Positions 28,974-37,119 of a DNA stretch of 64,000 bases are shown one piece after another. This DNA comes from Pirellulales bacterium. Lineage in GTDB: Bacteria; Planctomycetota; Planctomycetia; Pirellulales; JAEUIK01. Where the stretch lies: NCBI GenBank assembly GCA_019694455.1, contig JAIBBY010000010.1, positions 40,510 to 104,509 of the forward strand, read 5' to 3'. A program made the translations under genes and the position numbers. The first letter of the stretch is position 1. Each line of letters opens with the position of its first letter. The notes under the pieces were generated by a model that was given only the letters and a program-made list of their open reading frames with translations, ran no database searches and was not told where the DNA came from.

Positions 28974-29792
28974 ATGGCTGATTTTTGGCGCGACAAGACG
29001 GCTCTGGTCACCGGTGGCTCGTCTGGCTTTGGCTTGGCGCTGGCCCAGGCGCTGGCGCGGCACGGCGCGCGCGTGGTCATCGCCGCGCGGGGCGCTGAGG
29101 CGCTGGAGCGGGTCGCCGATGAGCTGCAGCGGTTAGGCGCCAAGGCGCTGGCCGTGCCAACCGACGTCACCCGCCAGGAACAGGTCGAACGGCTGGTCGA
29201 GCGCGCTGTCGGCGAGTTTGGCGGACTTGATCTATTGATCAACAACGCCGGACGCTCGGCCCGGGGGCGGGTGTTGGAGACGACGCCCGAGGAGTTTCAG
29301 GCGGCGTGGGACTTGAACTTCCTTTCGGTGGTACGGATGACGCGCGCCGCGGCGCCACACCTGCTGAAGTCGCGTGGGTATCTGGTGAACATCGGGTCTT
29401 TGGCCGGCAAGTCGGCGGCGGCCTGGCTAGGGGCGTATCCGCCGGCGAAGTTCGCGGTGAGCGCCTATACGCAGCAGCTTCGGCTGGAAATGTCGGCCGA
29501 CGGATTGCATGTGCTACTGGTATGCCCTGGCCCCATCGCGGGGGGCGGAGAGGGGCGATACAGCAAGGAGGTGATGGACCGGTTGCCCGAGAGCGCCCGC
29601 CGACCGGGGGGGGGCGTGGCGGTGCGGGCGATCGATCCGGCCTGGCTGGCAGAGCGCACGCTGTTGGCCTGCCAGCGGCGGGAGATCGAGTTGGTCGTGC
29701 CGCGGAAGGCGCGGATTCTGTTTGTGGCGTCGCAAGCATCGGCTCGGCTGGGGGATTGGTTGGTGCGTAAGACGACCGGCAGCGGGACTTAG
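28974..29792 (+). CDS. Short-chain dehydrogenase/reductase
   Basis: Classical SDR of 272 residues. Cofactor loop TGGSSGFGLALA; LLINNAGRSARG; catalytic Ser in LVNIGSLAGKS and catalytic pair in GAYPPAKFAVSAY (YxxxK). R38-like position VVIAARG suggests NADP preference. The C-terminal part ends in a hydrophobic helix-like stretch (RILFVASQASARLGDWL), seen in membrane-associated SDRs. It follows the Gfo/Idh gene by about 40 bases and may be cotranscribed. Substrate not deducible. Confidence 0.9.
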   Translation: MADFWRDKTALVTGGSSGFGLALAQALARHGARVVIAARGAEALERVADELQRLGAKALAVPTDVTRQEQVERLVERAVGEFGGLDLLINNAGRSARGRVLETTPEEFQAAWDLNFLSVVRMTRAAAPHLLKSRGYLVNIGSLAGKSAAAWLGAYPPAKFAVSAYTQQLRLEMSADGLHVLLVCPGPIAGGGEGRYSKEVMDRLPESARRPGGGVAVRAIDPAWLAERTLLACQRREIELVVPRKARILFVASQASARLGDWLVRKTTGSGT

Positions 29793-29970
29793 CTGGACCA
29801 TTGCGATTGGGGCGCGGATCGCAGCGTTTGGGTGCGTTGCTTGCGGCGGTTGACGCCGGTACGATTAATCGCTTCGGATCGCCTTGACTACTTTGAGCCG
29901 GCCGGTCACGCATTCTTTGACCGTTGCCGCCTGCGCCTCGCATACGAACCAATTTTTTGAAGGAGTCACC

Positions 29971-31263
29971 ATGCGTCGTTTGGCAACCAGCTTGTTGGCG
30001 GTATTGGCCGTCGCCGGCTTTGTGGGATGCATGCAGGAGAAGGGCGCCGCCACGGCGAGCAGAGAGAATGTGATTGTCATCCAGCCGGGCGAAAACGCGC
30101 AGAAAGAAGCGCAAGAAGCGTTGATCAAGGCCAAGGAAGGGGACGTGATCGAGTTTGCCGAGGGGGACTTTGCTTTTACGCAAACGTTGTCGCTGGAAGA
30201 CGTGAATGGCGTATCGATCCGCGGCAAGGGACAGGACAAGACGCGGCTCAACTTCAAAGATCAACAGCCGGGCGCCGGCGCCGAAGGCATATTGGTCAAG
30301 GCCGACAACTTCACCATCTCGGACCTCACCGTGCAAGACACCAAGGGAGATGGAGTGAAGGTGCAAGGCGGCAAGGGCATCACTTTCCGTAACGTGAAGG
30401 TGGAGTGGACACGCGGCCCGCATCCTGACAACGGCGCTTATGGCGTATACCCCGTGCTCTGCGAAGACATCTTGATCGAGGGATGTCACATCACCGATTG
30501 CTCGGACGCAGGCGTGTATGTCGGACAATCGAAGAACGCGATTGTGCGCCGCAACCGCGCGGAGAAGAACGTGGCGGGCATCGAGATCGAGAACACCATT
30601 GGCGCCGACGTGTATGAGAACATCGCCACTAACAACGCCGGCGGGCTATTGATCTTTTCGTTGCCGGGGCTGGAGCAAAAAATCGGCAAGCAATGCCGGG
30701 CGTTCAAAAACCAGGTGTATGCCAATAACCACGAGAATTTCGCCAAGCCGGGCAACATTGTGGCCACGGTGCCGCCGGGAACGGGCGTGATCATCATGGC
30801 CAACGATGATGTGGAGTTGTTCGACAACGACATTTACGACAACGCCACCGCCAACGTTTCGATCAGCAGCTACTACGTCACGCAGAACAAGTTCGACGAT
30901 CCCAAATACGATCCGTATCCGGAAGGCATCTCAGTGCACAACAACCGTATTAAGGGGGGCGGCGACAAGCCGGGTGGCGCATTTGGCGAACTGGTGGCCC
31001 CGCTGCTACAGGCCAAGGCGCCTGAGCTGAAGGAGTTTCCGGACATCGTTTACGACGGCATTGTGGACGAAGCCAAGCTGAAGGACGGCAAGGCGCCGGA
31101 AGAGCTGAAGATCATTCTGGTCGACAATGGCGAAGTGACCTTCGCCAATCTGGACCTGGGCCGACTGCTCAAGGGAGAGGAGCCCGAAGTTTCGACCGAC
31201 CTGGCGGCCTTTGCCGGAGAGCCGGTCCGCCTGCCCGCGGTCAAGATCGCCGGAGTGGAATAA
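29971..31263 (+). CDS. Parallel beta-helix lipoprotein (TIGR03805-like)
   Basis: A 430-residue predicted lipoprotein. MRRLATSLLAVLAVAGFVGC gives a signal with Cys 20 as lipidation site; the position -3 Phe is slightly unusual. The body is a right-handed parallel beta-helix: TISDLTVQDTKGDGVKVQGG, ILIEGCHITDCSDAGVYVG, AIVRRNRAEKNVAGIEIEN. It resembles the family found next to the diheme cytochrome that follows here. AAGGAG at 29960-29965 lies five bases before ATG 29971 and decides the start. The protein probably works outside the cytoplasm with the next gene product; activity unknown. Confidence 0.85.
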   Translation: MRRLATSLLAVLAVAGFVGCMQEKGAATASRENVIVIQPGENAQKEAQEALIKAKEGDVIEFAEGDFAFTQTLSLEDVNGVSIRGKGQDKTRLNFKDQQPGAGAEGILVKADNFTISDLTVQDTKGDGVKVQGGKGITFRNVKVEWTRGPHPDNGAYGVYPVLCEDILIEGCHITDCSDAGVYVGQSKNAIVRRNRAEKNVAGIEIENTIGADVYENIATNNAGGLLIFSLPGLEQKIGKQCRAFKNQVYANNHENFAKPGNIVATVPPGTGVIIMANDDVELFDNDIYDNATANVSISSYYVTQNKFDDPKYDPYPEGISVHNNRIKGGGDKPGGAFGELVAPLLQAKAPELKEFPDIVYDGIVDEAKLKDGKAPEELKIILVDNGEVTFANLDLGRLLKGEEPEVSTDLAAFAGEPVRLPAVKIAGVE

Positions 31264-31264
31264 G

Positions 31265-32392
31265 ATGCCGCGTCGGACACAAGCAGCTCGGGAGGCTTGG
31301 CTTCTCGGGCTGCTTTTCTTTTCTCTATTGGCGGCCGCCGGTTGCGGCCGTTCAACGAGCGGCTTTGATCCCGCGTCGGACGCCGAGCCGCCAGAGTCGC
31401 TGACGGCGCTGGGGATCTTTGTGGGCGATGGTCGTTCGCAACAGCCAGCGCCCGGGGTGATTCCGTACGACATCAACACGCCGCTGTTCTCCGACTACGC
31501 CACCAAGTACCGCTTTGTAAAGCTGCCGGCGGGGGGCAAGGCCCAATACAACGCGGACCGCGCGCTCGATTTTCCGGTCGGCACGATCATTGCCAAGACA
31601 TTCGCGTACCCGCACGACATGCGTGATCCCACCCAGGGGGAGCGCCTGATGGAGACGCGCATCTTGTTGCACCGCGCCGATGGCTGGGTGGGGCTGCCGT
31701 ACGTCTGGAACGACGAACAGACCGAAGCGCGGCTCGAGGTGGTGGGCGCCGTCAAGCCGGTCAAGTGGATTCACACCGACGGCAACGAGCGAGCGATTGA
31801 CTATCTGATTCCCAACGCCAACCAGTGCAAAGGGTGTCACAAGGCGGAGCGTGACACCATGCTGCCAATTGGCCCCAAGGCGCGACACATGAATCGCGAT
31901 TTGGTGTACCACGATCGCGACCAGCCGTATACCGAGAATCAACTGACGCATTGGACGCGTATTGGCGCCTTGGAAGGCGCCCCGGCTGACCCCGCCGCCG
32001 CTCCGCGCATGGCGGTGTGGAACGACCCATCGAGTGGTTCGCTTAACGATCGGGCCCGCGCCTGGCTGGAAATCAACTGCGCGCATTGCCATAATCCCGG
32101 GGGAAATGCCCGCAACTCGGGACTGAACCTGATGGCCAGCACGGAGCGGCCCTTTGAGTTTGGCGTGTTTAAGCCGCCAGTGGCGGCGGGTCGCGGATCG
32201 GGCGGGCTGCGTTACGATATTGTGCCCGGCAAACCGGACGAGTCGGTGCTTGTGTTTCGGATTGGGTCGGACCATCCTGAAGTCATGATGCCCGAGATCG
32301 GCCGGCGATTGGTGCATCAAGAGGGATTGGCGCTCATCCGCGAGTGGGTGGCCAGTCTGGAGGCGCCGGCGGCGACCTCGGGGGCGCAGTAG
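31265..32392 (+). CDS. Diheme c-type cytochrome lipoprotein (SO2930/HNE_0200-like)
   Basis: A 375-residue exported protein with two heme-c attachment motifs, CKGCH (about residue 190) and CAHCH (about residue 278). MPRRTQAAREAWLLGLLFF then SLLAAAGC is a lipoprotein signal. Conserved family segments are INTPLFSDYATKYRFVKLP, FPVGTIIAKTFAYP, TRILLHRADGWVGLPYVWN and the C-terminal RIGSDHPEVMMPEIGR. The start codon is one base after the stop of the beta-helix gene, so translation is coupled. This pair occurs together in other phyla (Shewanella, Hyphomonas). Probably periplasmic electron transfer. Confidence 0.85.
   Translation: MPRRTQAAREAWLLGLLFFSLLAAAGCGRSTSGFDPASDAEPPESLTALGIFVGDGRSQQPAPGVIPYDINTPLFSDYATKYRFVKLPAGGKAQYNADRALDFPVGTIIAKTFAYPHDMRDPTQGERLMETRILLHRADGWVGLPYVWNDEQTEARLEVVGAVKPVKWIHTDGNERAIDYLIPNANQCKGCHKAERDTMLPIGPKARHMNRDLVYHDRDQPYTENQLTHWTRIGALEGAPADPAAAPRMAVWNDPSSGSLNDRARAWLEINCAHCHNPGGNARNSGLNLMASTERPFEFGVFKPPVAAGRGSGGLRYDIVPGKPDESVLVFRIGSDHPEVMMPEIGRRLVHQEGLALIREWVASLEAPAATSGAQ
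31281..31325 (+). terminator. Terminator-like hairpin inside the cytochrome signal-peptide codons
   Basis: Arms at 31281-31293 (AAGCAGCTCGGGA) and 31303-31315 (TCTCGGGCTGCTT) form a 13-bp stem with two G-T pairs and a 9-base loop, followed by TTCTTTTCTC. It has the form of an intrinsic terminator but lies within codons 6-17 of the downstream gene. It could make the upstream beta-helix gene more highly expressed than the cytochrome. Confidence 0.5.
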
Positions 32393-32462
32393 CCTCGTCG
32401 AATGGGCAGGTTAGCGGCTTATCGCAAATCGGATTTCAGCGCAGCCAGGAAAAGCAGACCCG

Positions 32463-33329
32463 ATGGTCGCGACGCTGGATTACATCGAAGAGGTGATCGC
32501 CAACTATCGGCGCGCCTCCGAGGCCAACCTGACGACCGCCGATCGCGTGGGGAACGTGGTGCTCCTGTCGGGCGAGACGGCGGACGACGTGATGATCACC
32601 GCCGATCTGCACGGCCATCGGCGCAACTTCAACCTCATCAAGCGCATCGCCGCGCTCGACGAGCATCCGCGGCGGCATCTCATCTTGCAGGAGGTGTGCC
32701 ACGGCGGCCCCACGTATCCTTCCAATGGCGGCTGCATGTCGCACGCCATGTTGGAGGATGTGGCGCGGCTGAAGACCCGCTATCCGGAGCGCGTCCACTT
32801 TTTGCTCAGCAATCACGAGTTGGCCGAGCTGACGGACTATCCCATACTCAAGTCGAAGAAGATGCTCAACCTGATGTTTCGGTTGGGCATGCAAGAGATT
32901 TATGGGCCGGCGACCGACACGGTGCGCGGCGCGTATCTCAACTTCATCCGCACCTGTCCGCTGGCGGTGCGACTGGAGAACCGCGTGTTTATTTCGCACA
33001 GCCTTCCGGAGGAGGTGGACCGTCACGGTTTCGACCGGGGGATCTTCGAGCGCGAGCTCGACGCGCTGGACTACCAAGAGCACGGCGACGTTTTTCAACT
33101 GGTGTGGGGGCGCGACTATCGGCCCGAAAACGCCGACGCCTTCGCCAAACTGGTCGATGCCGACTTAATGGTGAATGGACACGACCCGTGTCCGGCCGGC
33201 TTTCAGGCGCCCAACGACCGACAAGTGATTTTGGATTGTTGTTCGGACAAGGCGACGTATCTGATTCTGCCTGTGGCGCAGCGGCTAACACACGCCGAAA
33301 TGGTGCAGCGCGTCCAGTTCTTGGGTTGA
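32463..33329 (+). CDS. Calcineurin-like metallophosphoesterase
   Basis: A 288-residue protein with the metallophosphatase motif set: ITADLHGHRRNFNLI (in place of GDxHG), a long insertion with VCHGGPTYPSNGG, LLSNHELAELTDY (GNHE-like with Ser for Gly), VFISHSLPEE and VNGHDPCPAGF. The order matches the PPP/PP1-like group used as bacterial serine/threonine phosphatases, which would suit an organism rich in Hanks-type kinases. It has no signal peptide. The ADLHGH variant keeps the metal-binding Asp and His. Confidence 0.78.
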   Translation: MVATLDYIEEVIANYRRASEANLTTADRVGNVVLLSGETADDVMITADLHGHRRNFNLIKRIAALDEHPRRHLILQEVCHGGPTYPSNGGCMSHAMLEDVARLKTRYPERVHFLLSNHELAELTDYPILKSKKMLNLMFRLGMQEIYGPATDTVRGAYLNFIRTCPLAVRLENRVFISHSLPEEVDRHGFDRGIFERELDALDYQEHGDVFQLVWGRDYRPENADAFAKLVDADLMVNGHDPCPAGFQAPNDRQVILDCCSDKATYLILPVAQRLTHAEMVQRVQFLG

Positions 33330-33430
33330 GCAATACCGGCCGGCGATATTGCTTAGTCGGCGTGGTTTGCGCAGTGATCTGTCGCCGCGCTGGCCGCACG
33401 CATCTCGGGCGGCGCGGTATGATCGGCGGC

Positions 33431-33667
33431 ATGCGATTGCCGTTTCGATTTCAATTTTCGCTCGCCACGCTGTTGGCCGTGATGGTGCTGGCGGGCATCT
33501 TGTTGGCGGCGCTGGGGGGCATGTTGCGCGAGTCGCAGCAGATGGGGTCTGGCGCTTCGTTGGTGTATTTTCTGATGTTGACGGCATCGCCGATCGCGCT
33601 GGTGATCGCCATCAGTTGCGCGCGGGGGGCGGCGCAAGCTTGGAGCAAGTATCGGAATCGGCGCTGA
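33431..33667 (+). CDS. Small membrane protein of unknown function
   Basis: A 78-residue protein with two hydrophobic segments (SLATLLAVMVLAGILLAALGG and SLVYFLMLTASPIALVIAISC) and a basic end (WSKYRNRR). The N terminus MRLPFRFQFSLATLLAVM matches the RFQFSLRTLL-type leader seen on many small planctomycete membrane proteins. ATG 33431 is taken as start; ATG 33419 would add four residues. No function is known. Confidence 0.6.
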   Translation: MRLPFRFQFSLATLLAVMVLAGILLAALGGMLRESQQMGSGASLVYFLMLTASPIALVIAISCARGAAQAWSKYRNRR

Positions 33668-33728
33668 CGGCCATTCAGTAGGCCACATCGCTTGCCGCCA
33701 TTCGCTGGGCGCATGTCCTTGCCGCGAT

Positions 33729-33756
33729 GCCAGCCGACAGGCACTGCACGGCTGGC
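33729..33756. repeat. Intergenic inverted repeat
   Basis: GCCAGCCG at 33729-33736 and CGGCTGGC at 33749-33756 form perfect 8-bp arms around a 12-base loop (ACAGGCACTGCA). There is no T-tract, so this is not a typical terminator. It lies in the 225-base gap before the PepSY-like gene and looks like a REP-type element. Confidence 0.45.
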
Positions 33757-33893
33757 GCTGCTTGGCGTGCTAGCGCGGCCGGTCGATAAATCATTTCTTA
33801 TCTTCGCTTCACGGTGGTTTTAGGTTGTGGGTATAGGCTTCCTTCAGTGTTTCATGTGCCTGTTCACTGGAAACGAAGCAAGGAGTCTGTGTC

Positions 33894-34409
33894 ATGGGAA
33901 CTTTCAAGAATCGAAGCGGCCTGTTCGCGATTCTGGCCTTGGCGGGCCTGTCGCCACTGTTGGCCGACGACGCGGCGATGCCGGTGGGCGATCTGCCGCC
34001 AGCCGTCGCCGGGACCGTGAAGCAGCATTGGCCCCAGGGAGAGCTGCGCCGGGCGTGCCGCGACGAGGATGATGGGGTGGTGTATTACGAGGTCCATCTC
34101 GTCGACCAAGGCCAACTGGTGGAAGTCAAGGTGTGGCCCAACGGCACGCTGCACGAGGTCGAGCGTCATATCGGCGTCGATGATCTGCCGGCTACGGCGC
34201 GCGAGATGATCCAGGCGGCCTATCCTGATGCCAAGCTGCACGTCATCGAGAAGCAAACGCGCTATCGAGACGGCAAGTCGGTGGCCACCGACTACGAGAT
34301 CGAGCTGGTTACGTCCAACAAAGAGGTTGAGTTCGTGATGACGGCCGACGGCAAGATTCGCAACCTGGACGAGGACGACCTGTCCGACGATCTGCTTGCT
34401 TTTGAGTAA
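33894..34409 (+). CDS. Exported PepSY-like protein
   Basis: A 171-residue exported protein. Signal peptide: FKNRSGLFAILALAGLSPLLA. The mature part has two PepSY-like halves: LPPAVAGTVKQHWPQGELRRACRD ... YYEVHLVDQGQLVEVKVWPNG, and LPATAREMIQAAYPDAKLHVIEK ... DYEIELVTSNKEVEFVMTADGKI. Such beta-lactamase-inhibitor-like folds bind or inhibit extracellular enzymes, or bind ligands; the target is unknown. AAGGAG just upstream supports ATG 33894. The C terminus is acidic (NLDEDDLSDDLL). Confidence 0.78.
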   Translation: MGTFKNRSGLFAILALAGLSPLLADDAAMPVGDLPPAVAGTVKQHWPQGELRRACRDEDDGVVYYEVHLVDQGQLVEVKVWPNGTLHEVERHIGVDDLPATAREMIQAAYPDAKLHVIEKQTRYRDGKSVATDYEIELVTSNKEVEFVMTADGKIRNLDEDDLSDDLLAFE

Positions 34410-34437
34410 GTATTGCGACGGCCAGGGGACGCCCCGC

Positions 34438-34443
34438 TACAAT
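34438..34443 (+). promoter_or_regulatory. Candidate -10 box for the DUF1559 gene
   Basis: TACAAT at 34438-34443 lies just after the PepSY-like gene. A weak -35 candidate TTGCGA is at 34413-34418 (spacing 19). The predicted leader of about 110 bases would contain the hairpin at 34488-34515. Confidence 0.35.
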
Positions 34444-34487
34444 GACCGCTGGGGGATGACCAACTCCGGCGTCAGGTTCGCACTGTG

Positions 34488-34515
34488 CTTGCCCGCGGCG
34501 ATTGCCGCGGGCAAG
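34488..34515 (+). promoter_or_regulatory. Strong leader hairpin before the DUF1559 pseudopilin gene
   Basis: CTTGCCCGCGGC (34488-34499) and GCCGCGGGCAAG (34504-34515) form a perfect 12-bp stem closed by the tetraloop GATT. No T-tract follows, so it is unlikely to terminate. It lies between the -10-like box and ATG 34558, and would fold in the mRNA leader. It may stabilise the transcript, mark an RNase III site, or modulate translation. Confidence 0.6.
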
Positions 34516-34557
34516 GCCGCGCGCCGGCCGAACAACAGCAAGTGGAGCGCACGTCCC

Positions 34558-35562
34558 ATGACGCAGCGAACGGCGCCTCGCAACGCGCGTGGCTTCACGT
34601 TAGTGGAGCTACTGGTGGTCATCGGCATCATTGGCATCTTGATCGCGCTCTTGTTGCCGGCGGTGCAAGCCGCGCGCGAGTCGGCGAGGCGGATGCAGTG
34701 CCAGAACAACCTCAAGCAAATTGGGCTGGCGCTGCACAATTACTTGTCGGCCATTTCTCGATTTCCGCCCGTCACGGTGGTGCCGGTGGGGCAGACATTT
34801 GAGCCGTGGTCTGGCCACGCGCGGCTGCTGCCATATTTGGAGCAAGCCAGTCTGGCCAACCTGATTGATTTTGGCGCCAGCAATGAATTCACCGAGAACG
34901 CGGTGGCGGCGCGCACGCGGGTGCCGATCTACCTGTGTCCGAGCGAAATCAACGATCGCGAGCGCCACACGCCGACGCTGGTTCACTATCCGCTGAACTA
35001 CGGCTTTAACGAGGGAACGTGGTTCATCTACGATCCCAAGACCGGGGCCGTGGGAGACGGCGCGTTCGCGCCCAACCACGCGTATCGTCCCGCGGACATG
35101 ACCGACGGACTGTCGAACACGTTGGCCGCCGCCGAGGTGAAGGCCTATCAACCCAATCTTTGGGACACGAATCAACCGGCCACGTTGGGAGTGGCGGCGC
35201 CGAGCTCGCCGAATGAGTTGAGCGCCTACTACGGCGGGACGTTCGACTCCAATGGACATACCGAATGGGTGGAAGGGGACGTACACGAGAGCGGCTTCAC
35301 CACCACCTTCACGCCCAATTTGGATGTGCCGTACACCGACTCGGGCATCACGTACAGCATCGACTTCACATCGATGCGCGACGGCGAATCGGCCACTGCG
35401 CCGACGTATGCGGCCGTCACCGCGCGCAGTTATCATCCGGGGATCGTGAATGTGCTGTTGCTCGATGGATCGGCGCGGAGCATCCCAGACACCATCGACG
35501 CGCGGGTGTGGCGCGCCCTAGGCACCCGCGCCGGTCGAGAAGCCGCGAGCCTACCTGAATGA
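34558..35562 (+). CDS. DUF1559 pseudopilin (type II secretion/type IV pilin-like)
   Basis: A 334-residue planctomycete-type prepilin. The N terminus RGFTLVELLVVIGIIGILIA has the prepilin peptidase site (G before F) and the N-methylated helix; it continues ALLLPAVQAARESARRMQC. The DUF1559 body follows, ending in HPGIVNVLLLDGSARSI, the H-x9-DG motif that defines the family. Start ATG 34558 with GGAG ten bases before. These proteins are massively expanded in planctomycetes and may build surface fibres or crateriform structures. Confidence 0.95.
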   Translation: MTQRTAPRNARGFTLVELLVVIGIIGILIALLLPAVQAARESARRMQCQNNLKQIGLALHNYLSAISRFPPVTVVPVGQTFEPWSGHARLLPYLEQASLANLIDFGASNEFTENAVAARTRVPIYLCPSEINDRERHTPTLVHYPLNYGFNEGTWFIYDPKTGAVGDGAFAPNHAYRPADMTDGLSNTLAAAEVKAYQPNLWDTNQPATLGVAAPSSPNELSAYYGGTFDSNGHTEWVEGDVHESGFTTTFTPNLDVPYTDSGITYSIDFTSMRDGESATAPTYAAVTARSYHPGIVNVLLLDGSARSIPDTIDARVWRALGTRAGREAASLPE

Positions 35563-36017
35563 CGCCGCGCGTTTGCCATTTCGAACGGACACGGCTGCGG
35601 CCAGCGCGGCGGGCGGGCAAAGCGCTATTGGTGGGACTGGTGGCATTGGCGGCGCTATTGGCGGTGATCTTATGGACGGTGTGGCGGCGCGGACCGTCGC
35701 AGCCGAGCATGGCGGCGGGGCAAGCGGTTTGCGACGTGTTCCTGGAGCAAATTCGCGGCGGCAAGGCGGCTGAGGCGTGGCAAGCGACCACGGCGGAATT
35801 CAAGAGCGCCGAGGGGCGCGAGTCATTTGCGCGGTATGTCCAAGCGCGGCCTTATCTTCGGCAACCGTTGCTGTTTGGGTCGGTGCAGACAGTGGCGATT
35901 GGCGATGCGCCCAGGACCGAGTTTCTGTACCGAGCGGCAGGGGGCGAACATTCGGTGCGGATATTGGTGGCGAACGAGGGGGGGGCCTGGCGGGTAGACC
36001 GCCTAGCGGCCCCGTAG
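35559..36017 (+). CDS. Hypothetical single-pass membrane protein
   Basis: A 152-residue protein whose ATG overlaps the DUF1559 stop by four bases (ATGA), so it is translationally coupled to the pseudopilin. A basic N terminus (RTRLRPARRAGK) precedes one helix (ALLVGLVALAALLAVILWTVW). The outer part resembles DUF4864-type folds (VCDVFLEQIRGGKAAEAWQAT ... GGAWRVDRLA), an NTF2-like shape, but this is not certain. A pairing with the pseudopilin in envelope biogenesis is inferred from coupling alone. Confidence 0.7.
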   Translation: MTPRVCHFERTRLRPARRAGKALLVGLVALAALLAVILWTVWRRGPSQPSMAAGQAVCDVFLEQIRGGKAAEAWQATTAEFKSAEGRESFARYVQARPYLRQPLLFGSVQTVAIGDAPRTEFLYRAAGGEHSVRILVANEGGAWRVDRLAAP

Positions 36018-36356
36018 CAGGCGGCGAACTACGTCGCTTTCTGGATGGCGGGGTTGATCCGCTGGCGGGAGAATCCAGCCGGCTGCGGGGGATGTTTGCC
36101 TAGCCCGCCTGATTTGCCTGAATAAAAGTAGCTCATAATGCCAGCTTGCCATTGTGTCCTGTTCGCTGGCGACGATATACTTCCCCGTGGTTCGTGGTCG
36201 GGTTTGTTTGAGACGGTCTCAAGTTCGATCTTGTTCAACGCCTCAGTCCCCCCTCCTCTGAACAGTAGGGCCGGCTTGTTCGCGGCCCCTTTCCTCCTTG
36301 ACCCGGGAAAGTTTATCCCTTGCGGGTCAGCAAAAGCCCCTATAGGAGAAGTCCAG
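36018..36356. other. Long leader region of the RRM gene
   Basis: About 340 bases without a gene. It contains the perfect inverted repeat TTGAGAC-G-GTCTCAA at 36208-36222, a Pyr-rich tract near 36246-36256, and the ribosome-binding site AGGAG at 36344-36348. Upstream extension of the RRM reading frame has no domain. The region probably holds promoter and 5' leader. Confidence 0.5.
36208..36222. repeat. Perfect 15-base inverted repeat, possible operator
   Basis: TTGAGAC and GTCTCAA are symmetric about a single G. It lies 135 bases before the RRM gene start. Such a compact dyad could bind a dimeric regulator. No matching copy was noticed elsewhere in the window. Confidence 0.4.
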
Positions 36357-36713
36357 GTGGGCAAGAAGTTGTACGTTGGGAACCTCAGCTACGGTGTCAG
36401 CAGCTCGGACCTGCAAACGCTTTTCGCACAGTATGGAAATGTGCAGAGCGCTCAGGTTATCGAGGACCGCGAGACCGGCCGCAGCAAGGGGTTCGGTTTT
36501 GTCGAGATGGGATCTGATGAGGAGGCGCAGTCCGCGATCTCAGGATTGAATGGTCAATCCCATGATGGTCGCCCGCTGACGGTGAACGAAGCCAAACCCC
36601 GCGAGGATCGTGGTGGTGGCGGTGGTTTCCGTGGTGGACGTGGAGGCGGCGGCGGTGGTTATGGTGGTGGCGGCGGCGGCGGCGGTGGCCGCGGCGGCCG
36701 TTCGCGCTACTAA
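36357..36713 (+). CDS. Glycine-rich RRM RNA-binding protein
   Basis: A 118-residue protein with one RNA-recognition motif: RNP2 KKLYVGNLSYGVS and RNP1 RSKGFGFVEM, followed by a Gly/Arg-rich tail (RGGGGGFRGGRGGGGG and onward) ending GRGGRSRY. This is the layout of cyanobacterial Rbp proteins and eukaryotic cold-inducible GRPs. It probably chaperones RNA at low temperature. GTG 36357 is the start because AGGAG lies eight bases upstream and the RRM begins immediately; ATG 36138 would add 73 unsupported residues. A strong terminator follows. Confidence 0.92.
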   Translation: MGKKLYVGNLSYGVSSSDLQTLFAQYGNVQSAQVIEDRETGRSKGFGFVEMGSDEEAQSAISGLNGQSHDGRPLTVNEAKPREDRGGGGGFRGGRGGGGGGYGGGGGGGGGRGGRSRY

Positions 36714-37119
36714 AGCACTGCAAGTTCAGCATTCCAAGAAAAGGCCATACGTTTCGGCGTGTGGCCTTTTCCTTTTTAATGCCACCAACTTAGCCGCTTT
36801 TTGATCGCATGAATTGGGTCTCAATGTCTCGCTGGCCTGAACCATTGTGTGCCGTGTTTCGTATTGGCAGGCACGGGGGCGCTGCGCGCTGGCGTTTGAC
36901 CCTGGAAATCGCCGATTAGTAAAATGAAGCCCCAGACGGAGTTTCCGACGAACAGCAGCCACTCGCACAGACGGCGCTCGACGGACGGCGCCGAGCAAAT
37001 CGTTGGCGCAGCCACTTGGGTGTCGGCCAAGCGCCGCGTTGCTGGAAATGGACAGGGACGAGTCGCCAGATGGGCGCTGTTGCCCCACACGAGTCGGGCG
37101 TCTTAAAGAACGGAATGCA
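36714..37119. other. Terminator plus gene-free stretch before the DsbD-like gene
   Basis: About 400 bases. The first 70 contain the RRM terminator. The rest has no recognisable gene; the upstream extension of the DsbD frame (from 37003) carries no signal-peptide features. A promoter for the DsbD-like gene is expected but I could not pick one with confidence. Confidence 0.45.
36739..36778 (+). terminator. Intrinsic terminator after the RRM gene
   Basis: AAAAGGCCATACG (36739-36751) pairs with CGTGTGGCCTTTT (36758-36770) in a 13-bp stem with one G-T pair and a six-base loop, followed by CCTTTTTAAT. Confidence 0.9.

Noticed and set aside
36600..36713. Tandem GGT/GGC repeats as a CRISPR or microsatellite
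   Set aside because: They encode the Gly-rich tail of the RRM protein in frame, with no regular spacer.
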